A DNA stretch of 64,000 nt from Flavobacterium enshiense (GCF_022836875.1 NZ_CP090376.1:1116001-1180000); one strand, 5' to 3'; shown: positions 1 to 8,779, numbered from the stretch's first letter. Numbers and translations are program-made. Notes: a model not told the origin generated them from the sequence alone.

Positions 1-905
1 TATGGGGGCTGCTCATTTTTAATTTAGACCGATTCATCGTTTCCACCATCAGAAAAAGAGACAGGTTTCGCAGCGAATTGCTTCAGGCGTCGCCCCGAAT
101 TGTGCTGGCCATGATTATCGCCATTGTAATTTCAAAGCCGCTGGAAATCAAAATCTTCGAAAAAGAAATCAATACCGTTTTGTTGAAAGAAAAAAATGAA
201 ATGGCCATCGCCAACAAAAATCAGGTGACCAATTATTTCAAAGGAGATGTAACTAAAAATCAGGCGGAAATAGACAGCATCAAATCAAGTATCAAGGGCA
301 AAGAGAAAGAAGTAGCTGATTTATACCAATCCTACATTACCGAAGCCGAAGGAACCGCCGGAACCAAAAAAATGGGAAAAGGACCTATTTACAAAGAAAA
401 ACGTTCAGCTCATGACCTGGCACTCAAACAACTGGATTCTTTAAAAGTGGCTTCGGCTAAAACCATTGTCGAAAAAGAAGCACGATCAAAAACCCTGCAA
501 GCGGATTTAGATAAGAAAGTAGCCGATTCCAAACCGATTATCGAAGGTTTCGACGGACTGATGGCACGAATCAAAGCCTTGGATAAATTGCCATGGCTAC
601 CGTCATTTTTCATCATGCTGTTGTTTTTGGCTGTGGAAACCTCTCCTATTATTGCCAAATTACTATCTCCCCGCGGAGAATATGATTTCAAGCTGGAAGA
701 TAATGAAACGGCTTTAAAAGTACAGATCGAGCAAAACTTGTATCAACGCAATCTTCAAAAACAAACCGATGCAGCGATTTATGATAAAGTGTATGCTGAT
801 ATCCGGGAAGACAAAGAAATTTACGATTACAAACGAAAAGCCGCTGCCGAGTTGTTAAAAATGCAATCCGATGCTTATGCTGAGAAACAGAAAAGTGTGA
901 TGTAA
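1..905 (+). CDS. DUF4407 domain membrane protein (5' end outside window)
   Basis: The reading frame is open from base 3 to the stop at 903-905, so the gene starts upstream of the window; the TTG at 78 is only an internal codon. The visible part begins at a membrane-proximal stretch (WGLLIFNLDRF), has a second hydrophobic segment (VLAMIIAIVISKPLEI), then a long charged helical region with coiled-coil character, a third hydrophobic segment near bases 590-660 (LPSFFIMLLFLAVE), and a charged C-terminal tail. This topology, with a coiled coil between membrane helices, fits the DUF4407 family, common in Bacteroidetes and of unknown function. A hairpin terminator follows. Confidence 0.75.
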   Translation, partial: WGLLIFNLDRFIVSTIRKRDRFRSELLQASPRIVLAMIIAIVISKPLEIKIFEKEINTVLLKEKNEMAIANKNQVTNYFKGDVTKNQAEIDSIKSSIKGKEKEVADLYQSYITEAEGTAGTKKMGKGPIYKEKRSAHDLALKQLDSLKVASAKTIVEKEARSKTLQADLDKKVADSKPIIEGFDGLMARIKALDKLPWLPSFFIMLLFLAVETSPIIAKLLSPRGEYDFKLEDNETALKVQIEQNLYQRNLQKQTDAAIYDKVYADIREDKEIYDYKRKAAAELLKMQSDAYAEKQKSVM

Positions 906-927
906 TTTTAGGGAAAAGTAAAAAGAG

Positions 928-965
928 AAAAGGGATAAGCGGTTTCAAAAACACTTATCCCTTTT
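928..965. terminator. bidirectional hairpin terminator
   Basis: Perfect 12-bp arms (AAAAGGGATAAG at 928-939, CTTATCCCTTTT at 954-965) sit between the convergent DUF4407 and PH/SHOCT genes, with T-rich sequence on the exit side of each strand. A second copy of the right arm (CTTATCCCTT) follows at 968-977. Confidence 0.7.
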
Positions 966-988
966 AGCTTATCCCTTGTTACTATTTT

Positions 989-1684
989 CTACATGTACTG
1001 TAAAATTTCCGCTTTCAGTTTATCATATTCGCCCTGAAGGATCAATCCGTTGTCCAGCAGTTTTTTGTAATTCTGCAATTTGGCAAACAGTTCATCGTGG
1101 CTCATTTCGCTTAATTTCTTATCACCGCTTGGCTGTGGCGCCGATTCTGAAATACTTTCCTGAACAAAAGGAGTCACCGGCATAATTTCGGCAAATGACG
1201 TTACTTCTTCGGTTTCCATTTCTTCAACTGTTTCTTCAGCGGGGATTTCCGCTTTTGCTTCTACGGCAATTGCAGTGACTGATGTTGGATTCTTTAATAA
1301 ATCCAATTGTTCTTTTGAGAACGTATATAATTTTCGGGCTTGATTTTTTGGTAAATAATCAATGGTATGCGTAAGTTCCGATTCAGTGCTGAACGTAAAT
1401 TCGGCACCTAATATACCTTCTTTTACAAACGCGGCTGCAATGTCATCCCAATCATAATCTGTGAATTCCATTGACAAACCTAAATTTTTCGGTTTACACA
1501 GAATGATTCGCTTGTTGGTCACCACAATGCTGTCCGGTAAAATGGTTACCGCCGGTTTTTTTTGTACGGCGATATAACCAACTTCTTCATTGGACATTAA
1601 TAAATTCTCCAGTTTGGAAGTGATTTTTTCAATCGCTTTCGGATCCTGGTCTTCGTTCAATATTTTCTTTAAATTGTCAATCAT
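989..1684 (-). CDS. PH-like domain protein with C-terminal SHOCT domain
   Basis: A 231-residue soluble protein with no signal peptide. Residues about 30-120 look like a bacterial PH domain (alternating strands with IVVTNKRIIL, typical of the YdjM/YokE-like PH group). Residues about 130-190 are an acidic linker. The last ~30 residues (ELFAKLQNYKKLLDNGLI then EYDKLKAEIL) match SHOCT, a short C-terminal oligomerisation or tethering domain. It is the last gene of the leftward ruvC-hemW-cyclase-MmcQ run but also has its own -7 element at 1719-1726. No function is known; membrane-surface or stress scaffolding is a guess from the domains. Confidence 0.75.
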   Translation of the reverse strand: MIDNLKKILNEDQDPKAIEKITSKLENLLMSNEEVGYIAVQKKPAVTILPDSIVVTNKRIILCKPKNLGLSMEFTDYDWDDIAAAFVKEGILGAEFTFSTESELTHTIDYLPKNQARKLYTFSKEQLDLLKNPTSVTAIAVEAKAEIPAEETVEEMETEEVTSFAEIMPVTPFVQESISESAPQPSGDKKLSEMSHDELFAKLQNYKKLLDNGLILQGEYDKLKAEILQYM

Positions 1685-1718
1685 CGTTCTTTGATAAAAT
1701 TTGTCGTGAAATCGGCAT

Positions 1719-1726
1719 CAAAAGTA
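1719..1726 (-). promoter_or_regulatory. candidate -7 element for the PH/SHOCT gene
   Basis: TACTTTTG on the minus strand matches the Bacteroidetes TAnnTTTG -7 consensus, about 35 bases before the ATG at 1684. No clear TTTG lies 19 bases upstream. Confidence 0.45.
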
Positions 1727-1736
1727 ATGCCTATTT

Positions 1737-2102
1737 TTAAGATTCGTTAATTTCCTGCTGTTGTTTTTTAGTTAAAGTCTTAAAAACCAAATCATAAGAA
1801 TGGTCGATAAGTTCTTTTACAAACACATCAGTAACCGATTCGTTTATCTTGACGGTATTCCAATGTACTTTGCTCATGTGATAGCCTGGTTGGATGTCAT
1901 CATACTGTCCGCGCAATTCCAAAGCCCAATCCGGATCACATTTCAGATTTACCGAAGGTGTTCCGTTTTCCCATTCCTGCAACGACGATAAAGCGAACAT
2001 TTTTCCGCCCACCTTAAATACCAGGGTGTCTTCATCGAAAGGAAAATGTTCGGTGACGCCTTTTTTGGCCAGGCAGTAATCGTAATACACGTCGATGGTC
2101 AT
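1737..2102 (-). CDS. MmcQ/YjbR family protein
   Basis: A 121-residue protein of the MmcQ/YjbR family, a small DNA-binding-like 'double wing' fold. Family signs are the start (YYDYCLAKKGVTEHFPF), the central VFKVGGKMFAL strand, NLKCDP, and PGYHMSKVHWNTV. Length is normal. Its start lies 2 bases from the stop of the cyclase gene, so the two are surely co-transcribed. The biological role of the family is unsettled. Confidence 0.85.
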   Translation of the reverse strand: MTIDVYYDYCLAKKGVTEHFPFDEDTLVFKVGGKMFALSSLQEWENGTPSVNLKCDPDWALELRGQYDDIQPGYHMSKVHWNTVKINESVTDVFVKELIDHSYDLVFKTLTKKQQQEINES

Positions 2103-2104
2103 GG

Positions 2105-2872
2105 CTACATTATTTTATACAAAACTGGTTTGCTCGGACTCGCATCGTTTTCAAACGAAGCAATTTGCAGGTTTAGTATGTAACTGCCGTCAGAAATTTG
2201 ATCTTCCACATAAATCAGTTCGGTGATGGTACAATTCATTCTGGCATCACTATTTAGATTATTTACGTCTTTTACATTCCAGAAAGCTTTGTGCGCCAAT
2301 AATTTGCCTTCGTCATGTTCTTTATCAACACTAGGCAAATCAATTAACAAATGTTTGATATCGCTTTCGCGGATGAAAGTTGCCGCTTCTTCCAACAGAT
2401 AGGCCCAATTCGTATTCGAATATTTTTTTGAGGTTTTTTCAGCAGAATTTGGCAATGTTCTGATAATGATGGCTTCCGGAGATTTTCCCTGTAAAGCCTT
2501 TTCAATCTGTGCTTTGGTAATTACAAAATCTTCACCATCCGCTTGTGGCTGTACTGAAATCACTTCCGCAGTAAAAAAGAATTGCTTCAGAGATTGATTA
2601 ATGCTGTAAAAATCACGTGTGATGTGTCCTAAACATTCCGTGTGCGTACCATGTCCGTGCGGGTTGAAAAAAATGTTGTTGAAATTCGTAGACGAACTCC
2701 CTTCAGATACTTTACCGACCCAATCCCCGAAACGAACAGGTTCGATTTCCGGTTTTTCTATGTACCAGGCAATCGGGTTCTGGTCTGTATTGGATAGAGG
2801 CAGGGAAATATCAAGCGGTTTTGATAAGTCGATTTTGAATTCGTTGTTGTTGTGGAAAATCGTAGTTAACAT
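2105..2872 (-). CDS. cyclase family protein (kynurenine formamidase-like)
   Basis: A 255-residue metal-dependent hydrolase of the cyclase/arylformamidase superfamily. The family motif HGHGTHTEC (HxGTHxD/E) is present near residues 75-85, giving the expected metal-binding histidines. I start it at 2872 (MLTTIFHNNNEF), because the longer frame to 2935 would overlap hemW and add a non-conserved N-terminus; family members begin just before DLSKPLDISLP. It sits between hemW and the MmcQ gene in a tight operon. Substrate is unknown; there is no tryptophan-catabolic gene nearby to support a kynurenine role. Confidence 0.8.
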   Translation of the reverse strand: MLTTIFHNNNEFKIDLSKPLDISLPLSNTDQNPIAWYIEKPEIEPVRFGDWVGKVSEGSSSTNFNNIFFNPHGHGTHTECLGHITRDFYSINQSLKQFFFTAEVISVQPQADGEDFVITKAQIEKALQGKSPEAIIIRTLPNSAEKTSKKYSNTNWAYLLEEAATFIRESDIKHLLIDLPSVDKEHDEGKLLAHKAFWNVKDVNNLNSDARMNCTITELIYVEDQISDGSYILNLQIASFENDASPSKPVLYKIM

Positions 2873-2886
2873 TAAATAGGAAGTAT

Positions 2887-4023
2887 TTATTCCTCCAAAT
2901 TTAAATAAAATAAATCCGATGCAATTCCGTCGCAAAAGAATTTTCCTTTTTTTGTAGTCCGAAGCACCTTGTTTTCCAGAATCAGTTTTTCATCGTCAAG
3001 ATGACGCTGTGCATTTTCAAGCAGGTAATGCAACATGTTTTCTCCGAATTCGGTTTCGATTTTGTCTAAAGAAACGCCCCAAATGGTACGCAAACCGGTC
3101 ATGATGTATTCGTTATAGTGGTCAGTAACTGTCAGTGTTTCAGTTTCGCTGGGTAATTTGTTTTCAGCTAACGATTTGAGGTAAATGGCGTTGTTGGCAA
3201 TATTCCAGCTTCGGTTGACCCCGTCATAACTGTGTGCGGACGGACCGATGCCAAGGTATTTTTTTCCGAGCCAGTAGGCCGAATTATTCAGGGAGAAATA
3301 GTCTTTCTTTCCGAAATTCGACAATTCATAATGAATGAATCCGTTGGCTTCAAGGATATCCACAAGCATAAGGAATTGTTCATGGGCCACCGCATCATCG
3401 GGTTGGGGAACGAGTCCCTTTTTAATGAATTTCTGCAATGCGGTTTTCGGTTCGACCGTTAAGGCATAACTAGAAATATGCGGAATATTCAAATCCAGGA
3501 GTGTTTGAATGTTTTGGCGCCAATGTTCGTTGCTCAGTCCCGGAATCCCATAAATTAAATCGGCAGTAATATTGTCGAAATATTTGGTGGCGATTTCGAG
3601 GCATTTTTTCGCTTCATCAGCATTGTGAGCACGGTTCATCAACTTTAAATCGTCTTCAAAAAACGACTGGATACCGATGCTTAAACGATTGATTTTTGTT
3701 TCGGAAAGCTCAATGATCCTTTCTTCCGATAAATCGTCCGGATTGGCTTCTATTGTTATTTCGGGGTTTTCTGTGACCGTGTAATTTTCATACACTTGGT
3801 CAATCAGCATTTTCAAATCGGCAATTGATAAAATGCTTGGTGTCCCGCCGCCGAAATAAATGGTTTCGATTACTTCATCTGCAAATTCGTCTTTGCGTAG
3901 GCGGATTTCTTTTGCTAAGGCCTGTACCATTTCGTCTTTCTTCTTCAGGGAAGTCGAAAAATGAAAATCGCAGTAATAACAAGCCTGCTTGCAAAAGGGA
4001 ATATGTATGTAGATGCCGCTCAT
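2887..4023 (-). CDS. hemW: radical SAM heme chaperone HemW
   Basis: A 378-residue radical SAM protein, normal length for HemW. The cluster motif is C11-x3-C15-x2-C18 (FCKQACYYCDF), followed by GGGTPS at 58-63 for S-adenosylmethionine binding. The CYYCDF context and short N-terminus fit HemW, the heme-delivery protein once annotated as oxygen-independent coproporphyrinogen III oxidase, rather than true HemN. It lies 61 bases downstream of ruvC. The name is from family resemblance; heme binding is not visible from sequence alone. Confidence 0.9.
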   Translation of the reverse strand: MSGIYIHIPFCKQACYYCDFHFSTSLKKKDEMVQALAKEIRLRKDEFADEVIETIYFGGGTPSILSIADLKMLIDQVYENYTVTENPEITIEANPDDLSEERIIELSETKINRLSIGIQSFFEDDLKLMNRAHNADEAKKCLEIATKYFDNITADLIYGIPGLSNEHWRQNIQTLLDLNIPHISSYALTVEPKTALQKFIKKGLVPQPDDAVAHEQFLMLVDILEANGFIHYELSNFGKKDYFSLNNSAYWLGKKYLGIGPSAHSYDGVNRSWNIANNAIYLKSLAENKLPSETETLTVTDHYNEYIMTGLRTIWGVSLDKIETEFGENMLHYLLENAQRHLDDEKLILENKVLRTTKKGKFFCDGIASDLFYLNLEE

Positions 4024-4060
4024 TATTTAGTGTTCAGTTGCAGTCGCAGTTAACAGTGCG

Positions 4061-4085
4061 GAGACTGAAAACCGAGACTGAAAAC
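4061..4085. repeat. tandem 12-base direct repeat
   Basis: GAGACTGAAAAC occurs at 4061-4072 and again at 4074-4085, one base apart, ending at the ruvC stop codon in the ruvC-hemW gap. No function is evident. Confidence 0.5.
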
Positions 4086-4639
4086 TATTTCTTTACTCTA
4101 TTTTCATTCTGTTTCACAAAAGCATCCCAACCGGAATAACTTTTTCCTAATTCAACTCTGCCCGAATTAAAGAAATGGCAGACAGCTGCTGCGAGTCCGT
4201 CGGTGGAGTCCAGGTTTTTGGGAAGTTCTTTTAATCCGACCAATTGCTGAAGCATTTTGGCCACTTGTTCCTTGCTGGCATTTCCGTTTCCGGTGATGGC
4301 CATTTTTATTTTCTTTGGTTCGTATTCGGTTATTGGAATACCGCGAGACAAACCAGCGGCCATAGCCACTCCCTGAGCGCGTCCCAGTTTTAACATTGAC
4401 TGTACGTTTTTCCCGAAGAAAGGTGCTTCAATGGCAATCTCATCAGGGTGATAGGTGTCAATGAGTTCAATGGTCCGTTCAAAAATTCGTTTCAAACGCA
4501 TGTAATGATCTTCCATTTTATTGAGCTGCAATTCGTTCAGCTGAATGAATTCCATCTTTTTATTCACGACACGAATGAGTCCGAAACCCATAATGGTCGT
4601 TCCTGGGTCAATTCCTAATATGATGCGTTCGTTTGCCAA
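4085..4639 (-). CDS. ruvC: crossover junction endodeoxyribonuclease RuvC
   Basis: A 184-residue Holliday-junction resolvase. The four acidic catalytic residues of the family are visible: D11 (GIDPGTT), E71 (IAIEAPFFGKN), D144 and D147 (NLDSTDG). It cuts four-way junctions with RuvAB during recombinational repair. It heads the leftward ruvC-hemW-cyclase-MmcQ run and is divergent from the membrane protein starting at 4663, with only 23 bases between the start codons, so the two promoters must overlap or lie within the opposite genes. Confidence 0.95.
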   Translation of the reverse strand: MANERIILGIDPGTTIMGFGLIRVVNKKMEFIQLNELQLNKMEDHYMRLKRIFERTIELIDTYHPDEIAIEAPFFGKNVQSMLKLGRAQGVAMAAGLSRGIPITEYEPKKIKMAITGNGNASKEQVAKMLQQLVGLKELPKNLDSTDGLAAAVCHFFNSGRVELGKSYSGWDAFVKQNENRVKK

Positions 4640-4662
4640 TTTTAATTTGTTATTTTGTGCCG

Positions 4663-5607
4663 ATGATTTCTGTACCCCACAAAGCTAAGCAATTCCTCGT
4701 TCTTCTGATCAAACTTTTGGTTGTGGGCGGCGCATTTTATTTTATTTATGACAGGTTGGCCAATGATGATAAACTGGATTGGATGAAGTTTAAGGAGCTG
4801 GTGCTGGAAAAACAGTCCTTCGGAAGCATAGCTTTTATTTTGTTTCTGACATTTCTGAACCGTTTTCTGGAGATTTTGAAATGGCAGAATCTGGTGGAAG
4901 TTATTAATAAAATAAAGCTAAGGGAAGCGTCAAAGCAGGTTTTAGGAGCGCTAACGGCGGGATTGTTTACACCAAACGGAATAGGGGAATACGCTGGCAA
5001 AGCCCTGTTTTTTGATAAATCACAAACCAAGAAAATAGTCTTTCTGAATCTTATCTGCAATGGAATTCAAATGCTGCTTACCATTGTGTTCGGAATTTTC
5101 GGGTTGATGTATTTCAATGCGAAATTCAGTATTGTTACAGGGAAAATGGTCGGGATTCTGTTTGGGATTTTACTATTAATTCTAATTGTTCTCTTTTTTA
5201 CGAAAAAGATTAGTGTCAGAGGTTATTCTGTTGAAAAATTGATTCACAAAATTAACGGGATTCCGAAGCGCATTCATCAGAAAAACATATTGCTGGCTAT
5301 AGGACGCTATCTGGTTTTCTCTCATCAGTATTATTTCCTATTTTTAATTTTTGATGTTCAGCTGCCTTATCTGATGCTGATGGCAGCCATAACGAGTGTT
5401 TATTTTCTGGCTTCGTCTTTACCAACGTTTCAGTTTCTCGATTTTGCGGTAAAAGGAAGCGTGGCCGTTTATTTCTTTGGATTGATGGGCGTAAACGAAT
5501 GGATTGTGTTGTTTATCAGTACGCTAATGTGGTTTTTGAATGTTGTGATTCCGGTAGTAATCGGAAGTTATTTTGTTTTAAATTTTAAAGCGCAATGGAA
5601 ATCGTAA
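4663..5607 (+). CDS. lysylphosphatidylglycerol synthase-like flippase-domain membrane protein (UPF0104)
   Basis: A roughly 314-residue polytopic membrane protein with about eight helices, matching the LPG synthase TM region (UPF0104/AglD2-like) family. I choose the ATG at 4663 (MISVPHKAKQF); an upstream start at 4633 would run into ruvC. It has the family's polar GLFTPNGIGEYAGKA segment near residues 98-112. There is no soluble lysyl-transferase domain, so aminoacyl-lipid synthesis is unlikely; a lipid or glycolipid transport role is inferred. It overlaps the next gene, a glycosyltransferase, by 13 bases, suggesting they work together on a surface glycolipid. Confidence 0.75.
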   Translation: MISVPHKAKQFLVLLIKLLVVGGAFYFIYDRLANDDKLDWMKFKELVLEKQSFGSIAFILFLTFLNRFLEILKWQNLVEVINKIKLREASKQVLGALTAGLFTPNGIGEYAGKALFFDKSQTKKIVFLNLICNGIQMLLTIVFGIFGLMYFNAKFSIVTGKMVGILFGILLLILIVLFFTKKISVRGYSVEKLIHKINGIPKRIHQKNILLAIGRYLVFSHQYYFLFLIFDVQLPYLMLMAAITSVYFLASSLPTFQFLDFAVKGSVAVYFFGLMGVNEWIVLFISTLMWFLNVVIPVVIGSYFVLNFKAQWKS

Positions 5608-6725
5608 ACTTGTTTTTTGTGTTGATTTTTATCAATTACGTGTTTTTTATCGGATTGCTGATTTGGGGTTTTTCGAAAGTAAGCTATTTTCAGAAATCGA
5701 ATGGTTCGGAAAACAAGACCGGATTTTCAGTCGTGATTCCGTTTCGCAACGAAGAACATAATCTTCCCGATTTATTACAGTCGTTATCGCATCTTAATTA
5801 TCCGAAAGAGCAATTCGAAGTCATCTTTGTTGATGATGAATCCAAGGATAATTCGGTTCGTGTTATTAATAATTGGCGTATGGAAAATCCATGGGTGCAT
5901 CTGACAATCCTGGATAATGTACGAATTTCCAAATCGCCTAAAAAAGATGCAATTACCCGTGCCGTGACCATTGCAAAACATCCCTGGATCATTACTACCG
6001 ATGCAGATTGTATGGTTCAGCCGGAATGGCTTTCTGTTTATGATGTGTACATTCAGAATAATGGTGCGGAAATGATTGCCGGAGCAGTTAAGTTTCCAAC
6101 GAAAGGAGGATTGCTGTCGCATTTTCAGCAGATGGATTTATTGAGTCTTCAGGGCGCCAGTATAGGAAGTTTTGGTTTGAATGAAGCGTTTATGTGTAAC
6201 GGAGCCAATTTTGCTTATACGAAGGAGATTTTTTCCGATTTGAAGGGATTTTACGGTAATAACCATATTGCCAGCGGAGATGATGTTTTTCTGTTGCAGA
6301 AAGCCATTGCTAAGCATCCTGAAAAAGTGCATTATCTGAAAAATAACGATGCGATAGTAACTACTAAACCTGAGAAAAGCTGGTTTAAATTATTCAAGCA
6401 AAGGGTGCGTTGGGCTTCAAAAGCATCGGCGTATCAGAGTGATTTTGCCAAAGGATTGGCAATAATGGTTTTTGTGGCCAATTTTATTATGGTTGCCGGT
6501 TTATTACTGACAGTTTTTAATCTGATGAATTGGCAATTCCTTTTGGTTTTGTTTTCGGTAAAGTTTGTTGTCGATTTTATTCTGATGATCCAAACCAACC
6601 GATTTCTCAAAATGCATGTATATTCGGTAGTGGTAAGCAGTTTGATTTATCCTTTCTTCAGCACGTGCGTAGCTCTGTATTCGCTCGTAGGAGGTTTTGA
6701 GTGGAAACGCGAAAATATCAAATAG
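5595..6725 (+). CDS. membrane-anchored family 2 glycosyltransferase
   Basis: A 376-residue GT2 enzyme. Residues 5-27 are a membrane anchor; the catalytic domain has VVIPFRNEEHN (46-56), VDDES (79-83), the DxD motif DAD at 136-138, the SGDD acid at 228-230 and QRVRW at 269-273. Three further hydrophobic helices follow (about 285-310, 313-335, 345-368). This is the layout of processive or polyprenyl-linked sugar transferases. It overlaps the upstream UPF0104 gene by 13 bases. The sugar and acceptor cannot be read from the sequence. Confidence 0.85.
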   Translation: MEIVNLFFVLIFINYVFFIGLLIWGFSKVSYFQKSNGSENKTGFSVVIPFRNEEHNLPDLLQSLSHLNYPKEQFEVIFVDDESKDNSVRVINNWRMENPWVHLTILDNVRISKSPKKDAITRAVTIAKHPWIITTDADCMVQPEWLSVYDVYIQNNGAEMIAGAVKFPTKGGLLSHFQQMDLLSLQGASIGSFGLNEAFMCNGANFAYTKEIFSDLKGFYGNNHIASGDDVFLLQKAIAKHPEKVHYLKNNDAIVTTKPEKSWFKLFKQRVRWASKASAYQSDFAKGLAIMVFVANFIMVAGLLLTVFNLMNWQFLLVLFSVKFVVDFILMIQTNRFLKMHVYSVVVSSLIYPFFSTCVALYSLVGGFEWKRENIK

Positions 6726-6726
6726 C

Positions 6727-7209
6727 TTATTTGGTTTTTAGGATAACCGGCAGTATAAATTGTGTTTTTACCGGGATTCCGCGTTTTATGGCCGGGTTTA
6801 CTTTCGGGAGGTCTACCAGTTTAGCGTGCAGGATGCTGTCGATTTCGATTTTGTCGTAAGCCACGCTGTCTTTCGGGAACTGCGGCTCGAATTCCAAACG
6901 GGAATCCGGGAATACCGTCACCTTAACTTCGATGGTGTCGATTTCGGGATAGAGTATGGTTAAAGTGTCAACACTCAGTTTTTCCTGAATGGTTTGTGTC
7001 AGATATTCAAAGAAACATTGTTTGCGCTGGGCTTCGTCGGTCAGTACATCACAAGCGTCCACAGATGGGAAGGCATCTACTTTTTTCCAGTCGATTTTCT
7101 TAAGTTCTTTTTGCAGCAATTCGTCTTCGGACGGTGTTTTCTTGTCAAAAAGCTGACAGGAAATAACCGTTAGCGAAAAGATAGTCAGTGCAAAAAGTTT
7201 TTTAGACAT
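6727..7209 (-). CDS. lipoprotein with TonB-C-like end
   Basis: A 160-residue predicted lipoprotein: the signal sequence MSKKLFALTIFSLTVISC ends with a lipobox cysteine at C18. The C-terminal half has strands resembling the TonB C-terminal fold (NPAIKRGIPVKTQFILPV). There is no N-terminal TonB transmembrane anchor, so it is not a normal energy transducer; free TonB-C lipoproteins of this kind are common in Bacteroidetes. It ends one base after the stop of the convergent glycosyltransferase. Confidence 0.65.
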   Translation of the reverse strand: MSKKLFALTIFSLTVISCQLFDKKTPSEDELLQKELKKIDWKKVDAFPSVDACDVLTDEAQRKQCFFEYLTQTIQEKLSVDTLTILYPEIDTIEVKVTVFPDSRLEFEPQFPKDSVAYDKIEIDSILHAKLVDLPKVNPAIKRGIPVKTQFILPVILKTK

Positions 7210-7232
7210 CGTAAAAGTGTAATTTTAAGTGT

Positions 7233-7240
7233 CAAAAATA
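7233..7240 (-). promoter_or_regulatory. candidate -7 element for the TonB-C-like lipoprotein
   Basis: TATTTTTG on the minus strand matches TAnnTTTG and lies 24 bases before the ATG at 7209, in the 43-base gap to the divergent DUF456 gene. Confidence 0.45.
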
Positions 7241-7252
7241 GTAAAAAAATAG

Positions 7253-7753
7253 ATGGAATACTTTTTATTAATTGCAGGTTTCGTTTTAATGATTGTTGGC
7301 CTATTAGGAAGTGTTCTTCCGGTATTGCCCGGGCCTCCTGTCGGTTGGCTGGGTTTACTTATGTTGTATCTCACTAAAGCGGTGCCTGATGATTATTGGA
7401 TTTTGGGTGTCACATTGCTTATTGCGATAGTGGTTGGCATTTTGGATTACATTATTCCTGCCAAAGGAACCAAAAGGTTTGGAGGGAGTTCTTATGGTGT
7501 TTGGGGAATGAATATCGGTCTGATTGTCGGTTTAGTTGCGCCGATTCCTTTAGGTGTTGTAATTGGGCCGTTTGTTGGGGCCTTGATAGGTGAATTGATT
7601 TACGACAGCAGGGATCATAAACGTGCAGTTAAGGCGGCTACTGGTTCTTTTGTTGGTTTTCTGGCTTCAACTTTTGTGAAATTTGTCGTTTGTGTGATTT
7701 ACTTTGGATTATTTATTGCAAAAGTGTGGGAGTACCGAAGTTCCTGGTTTTAG
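7253..7753 (+). CDS. DUF456 family membrane protein
   Basis: A 166-residue membrane protein with about four helices and glycine-rich loops (GSVLPVLPGPPVGWLG), the signature of DUF456. The repeated G-P loops resemble those of glycine-zipper membrane proteins. Divergent from the lipoprotein gene, and its last four bases overlap the end of the convergent EamA gene. Function unknown. Confidence 0.8.
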   Translation: MEYFLLIAGFVLMIVGLLGSVLPVLPGPPVGWLGLLMLYLTKAVPDDYWILGVTLLIAIVVGILDYIIPAKGTKRFGGSSYGVWGMNIGLIVGLVAPIPLGVVIGPFVGALIGELIYDSRDHKRAVKAATGSFVGFLASTFVKFVVCVIYFGLFIAKVWEYRSSWF

Positions 7754-8607
7754 TTTTGATTGCTTTTGCGGAAAGTTATCCCGATTCCTAATAAGATGAT
7801 TATTCCGCCAACTATCATTTGGAGGGTGATGGTTTCTTTTAGGAAAATCCATGCCATTATTGAAGTGATTAATGCCTGGCTGAGAAGACTGAGCGAAACG
7901 CGGTTGGCTTCCATTTTTTGCGTCGCATAACTGATCAATGTCCATGCAATCAGCTGACACAGGATTCCCTGAACAAACAAAACACTCCAAACCGTTGTTG
8001 AAAATCCGTAAAAAGGCTGGTTGAAAATCAGGCATATTATTGCAAGAAATACACTTGAAACCAGCATGCTGTAAGTCATGAAACTTGTGGGCTGCAATTG
8101 GTTAAGAACATATTTGCTTAATAGGATGTAGACCGCGTAAAAAACTCCGGACAGGAGTCCAAATGCAAACCCGATGTCGAATTTTAACTGATAAAAAGTT
8201 TCATAGCCAATCAAGACAATCATTCCGATAATGGCAAAGAATGCGCCAATCCAGAAATTCCTTTTGGGTTTGTTCGGAAGAAAGAAAAACATGCCCAGTC
8301 CGACCCAAATAGGGGCCAGATTGGTGAGTAATGTGGCCTGTGTGGCGGAGGATTGCTGAATGGCGATGTTCCAAACGGCGATATCCGAGCCAAAACAGAT
8401 TCCGCCAAGTATTATAATCAGTGCTGTTTTGTGATTTGGGATTTCCAGTTTCTTTCGGAATAGCATAACTGGTAGAGCAATAGCGGCGGCGATGGCCATT
8501 CTGTAAAATGCCGAGCTTAAACCGGAAACAGGTGTCCATCTTACCAGGATCGGGAAAACAGAGATGCAGAAAATACCGATGAGTAATGCCAGCCGTGGAT
8601 TTTTCAT
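7750..8607 (-). CDS. EamA family (DMT) transporter
   Basis: A 285-residue protein with ten predicted membrane helices in two repeats of five, as in the drug/metabolite transporter superfamily. The first repeat starts at residue 5, and the second EamA repeat begins near residue 145 (FAFGLLSGVFYAVYILLSKY). Such carriers export small metabolites; the substrate is not predictable. It has its own -7 element at 8625-8632. Confidence 0.85.
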   Translation of the reverse strand: MKNPRLALLIGIFCISVFPILVRWTPVSGLSSAFYRMAIAAAIALPVMLFRKKLEIPNHKTALIIILGGICFGSDIAVWNIAIQQSSATQATLLTNLAPIWVGLGMFFFLPNKPKRNFWIGAFFAIIGMIVLIGYETFYQLKFDIGFAFGLLSGVFYAVYILLSKYVLNQLQPTSFMTYSMLVSSVFLAIICLIFNQPFYGFSTTVWSVLFVQGILCQLIAWTLISYATQKMEANRVSLSLLSQALITSIMAWIFLKETITLQMIVGGIIILLGIGITFRKSNQN

Positions 8608-8624
8608 AGTCTTCGAGTTGCAGG

Positions 8625-8632
8625 CAAATGTA
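8625..8632 (-). promoter_or_regulatory. candidate -7 element for the EamA transporter
   Basis: TACATTTG on the minus strand matches TAnnTTTG, 18 bases upstream of the ATG at 8607. Confidence 0.45.
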
Positions 8633-8641
8633 GTATAAAAT

Positions 8642-8672
8642 AAAAAAAGCTCCGATTTCTCGAAGCTTTTTT
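8642..8672 (-). terminator. terminator of the first tRNA-Asp
   Basis: On the minus strand a stem (AAAAAAGCTTC/GGAGCTTTTTTT) directly follows the tRNA 3' end and ends in a T run. Confidence 0.7.
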
Positions 8673-8677
8673 GTTAC

Positions 8678-8754
8678 TGGCGGTCTGGACGGGACTCGAA
8701 CCCGCGACCCCATGCGTGACAGGCATGTATTCTAACCAACTGAACTACCAAACC
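8678..8754 (-). tRNA. tRNA-Asp (GTC), copy 1
   Basis: A 77-base cloverleaf on the minus strand with an encoded 3' CCA. The acceptor stem pairs GGTTTGG with CCAGACC (one G-T pair), the anticodon stem is CATGC/GCATG with loop CTGTCAC (anticodon GTC), and the T loop is TTCGAGT. It is identical to the second copy 296 bases away, and the 5' flank (AGTGCTTTATTGCG read outward on the plus strand) is shared too. Confidence 0.97.
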
Positions 8755-8771
8755 AGTGCTTTATTGCGTTG

Positions 8772-8779
8772 CAAAAGTA
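8772..8779 (-). promoter_or_regulatory. candidate -7 element for tRNA-Asp copy 1
   Basis: TACTTTTG on the minus strand, 18 bases before the tRNA 5' end, at nearly the same distance as the -7 element of copy 2. The -33 TTTG is not clear. Confidence 0.5.

Noticed and set aside
8201..8713. Minus-strand 170-residue frame overlapping the EamA gene and tRNA-Asp
   Set aside because: It reads through the tRNA gene and lies in a different frame of the EamA coding region; the tRNA fold and EamA protein explain the sequence.
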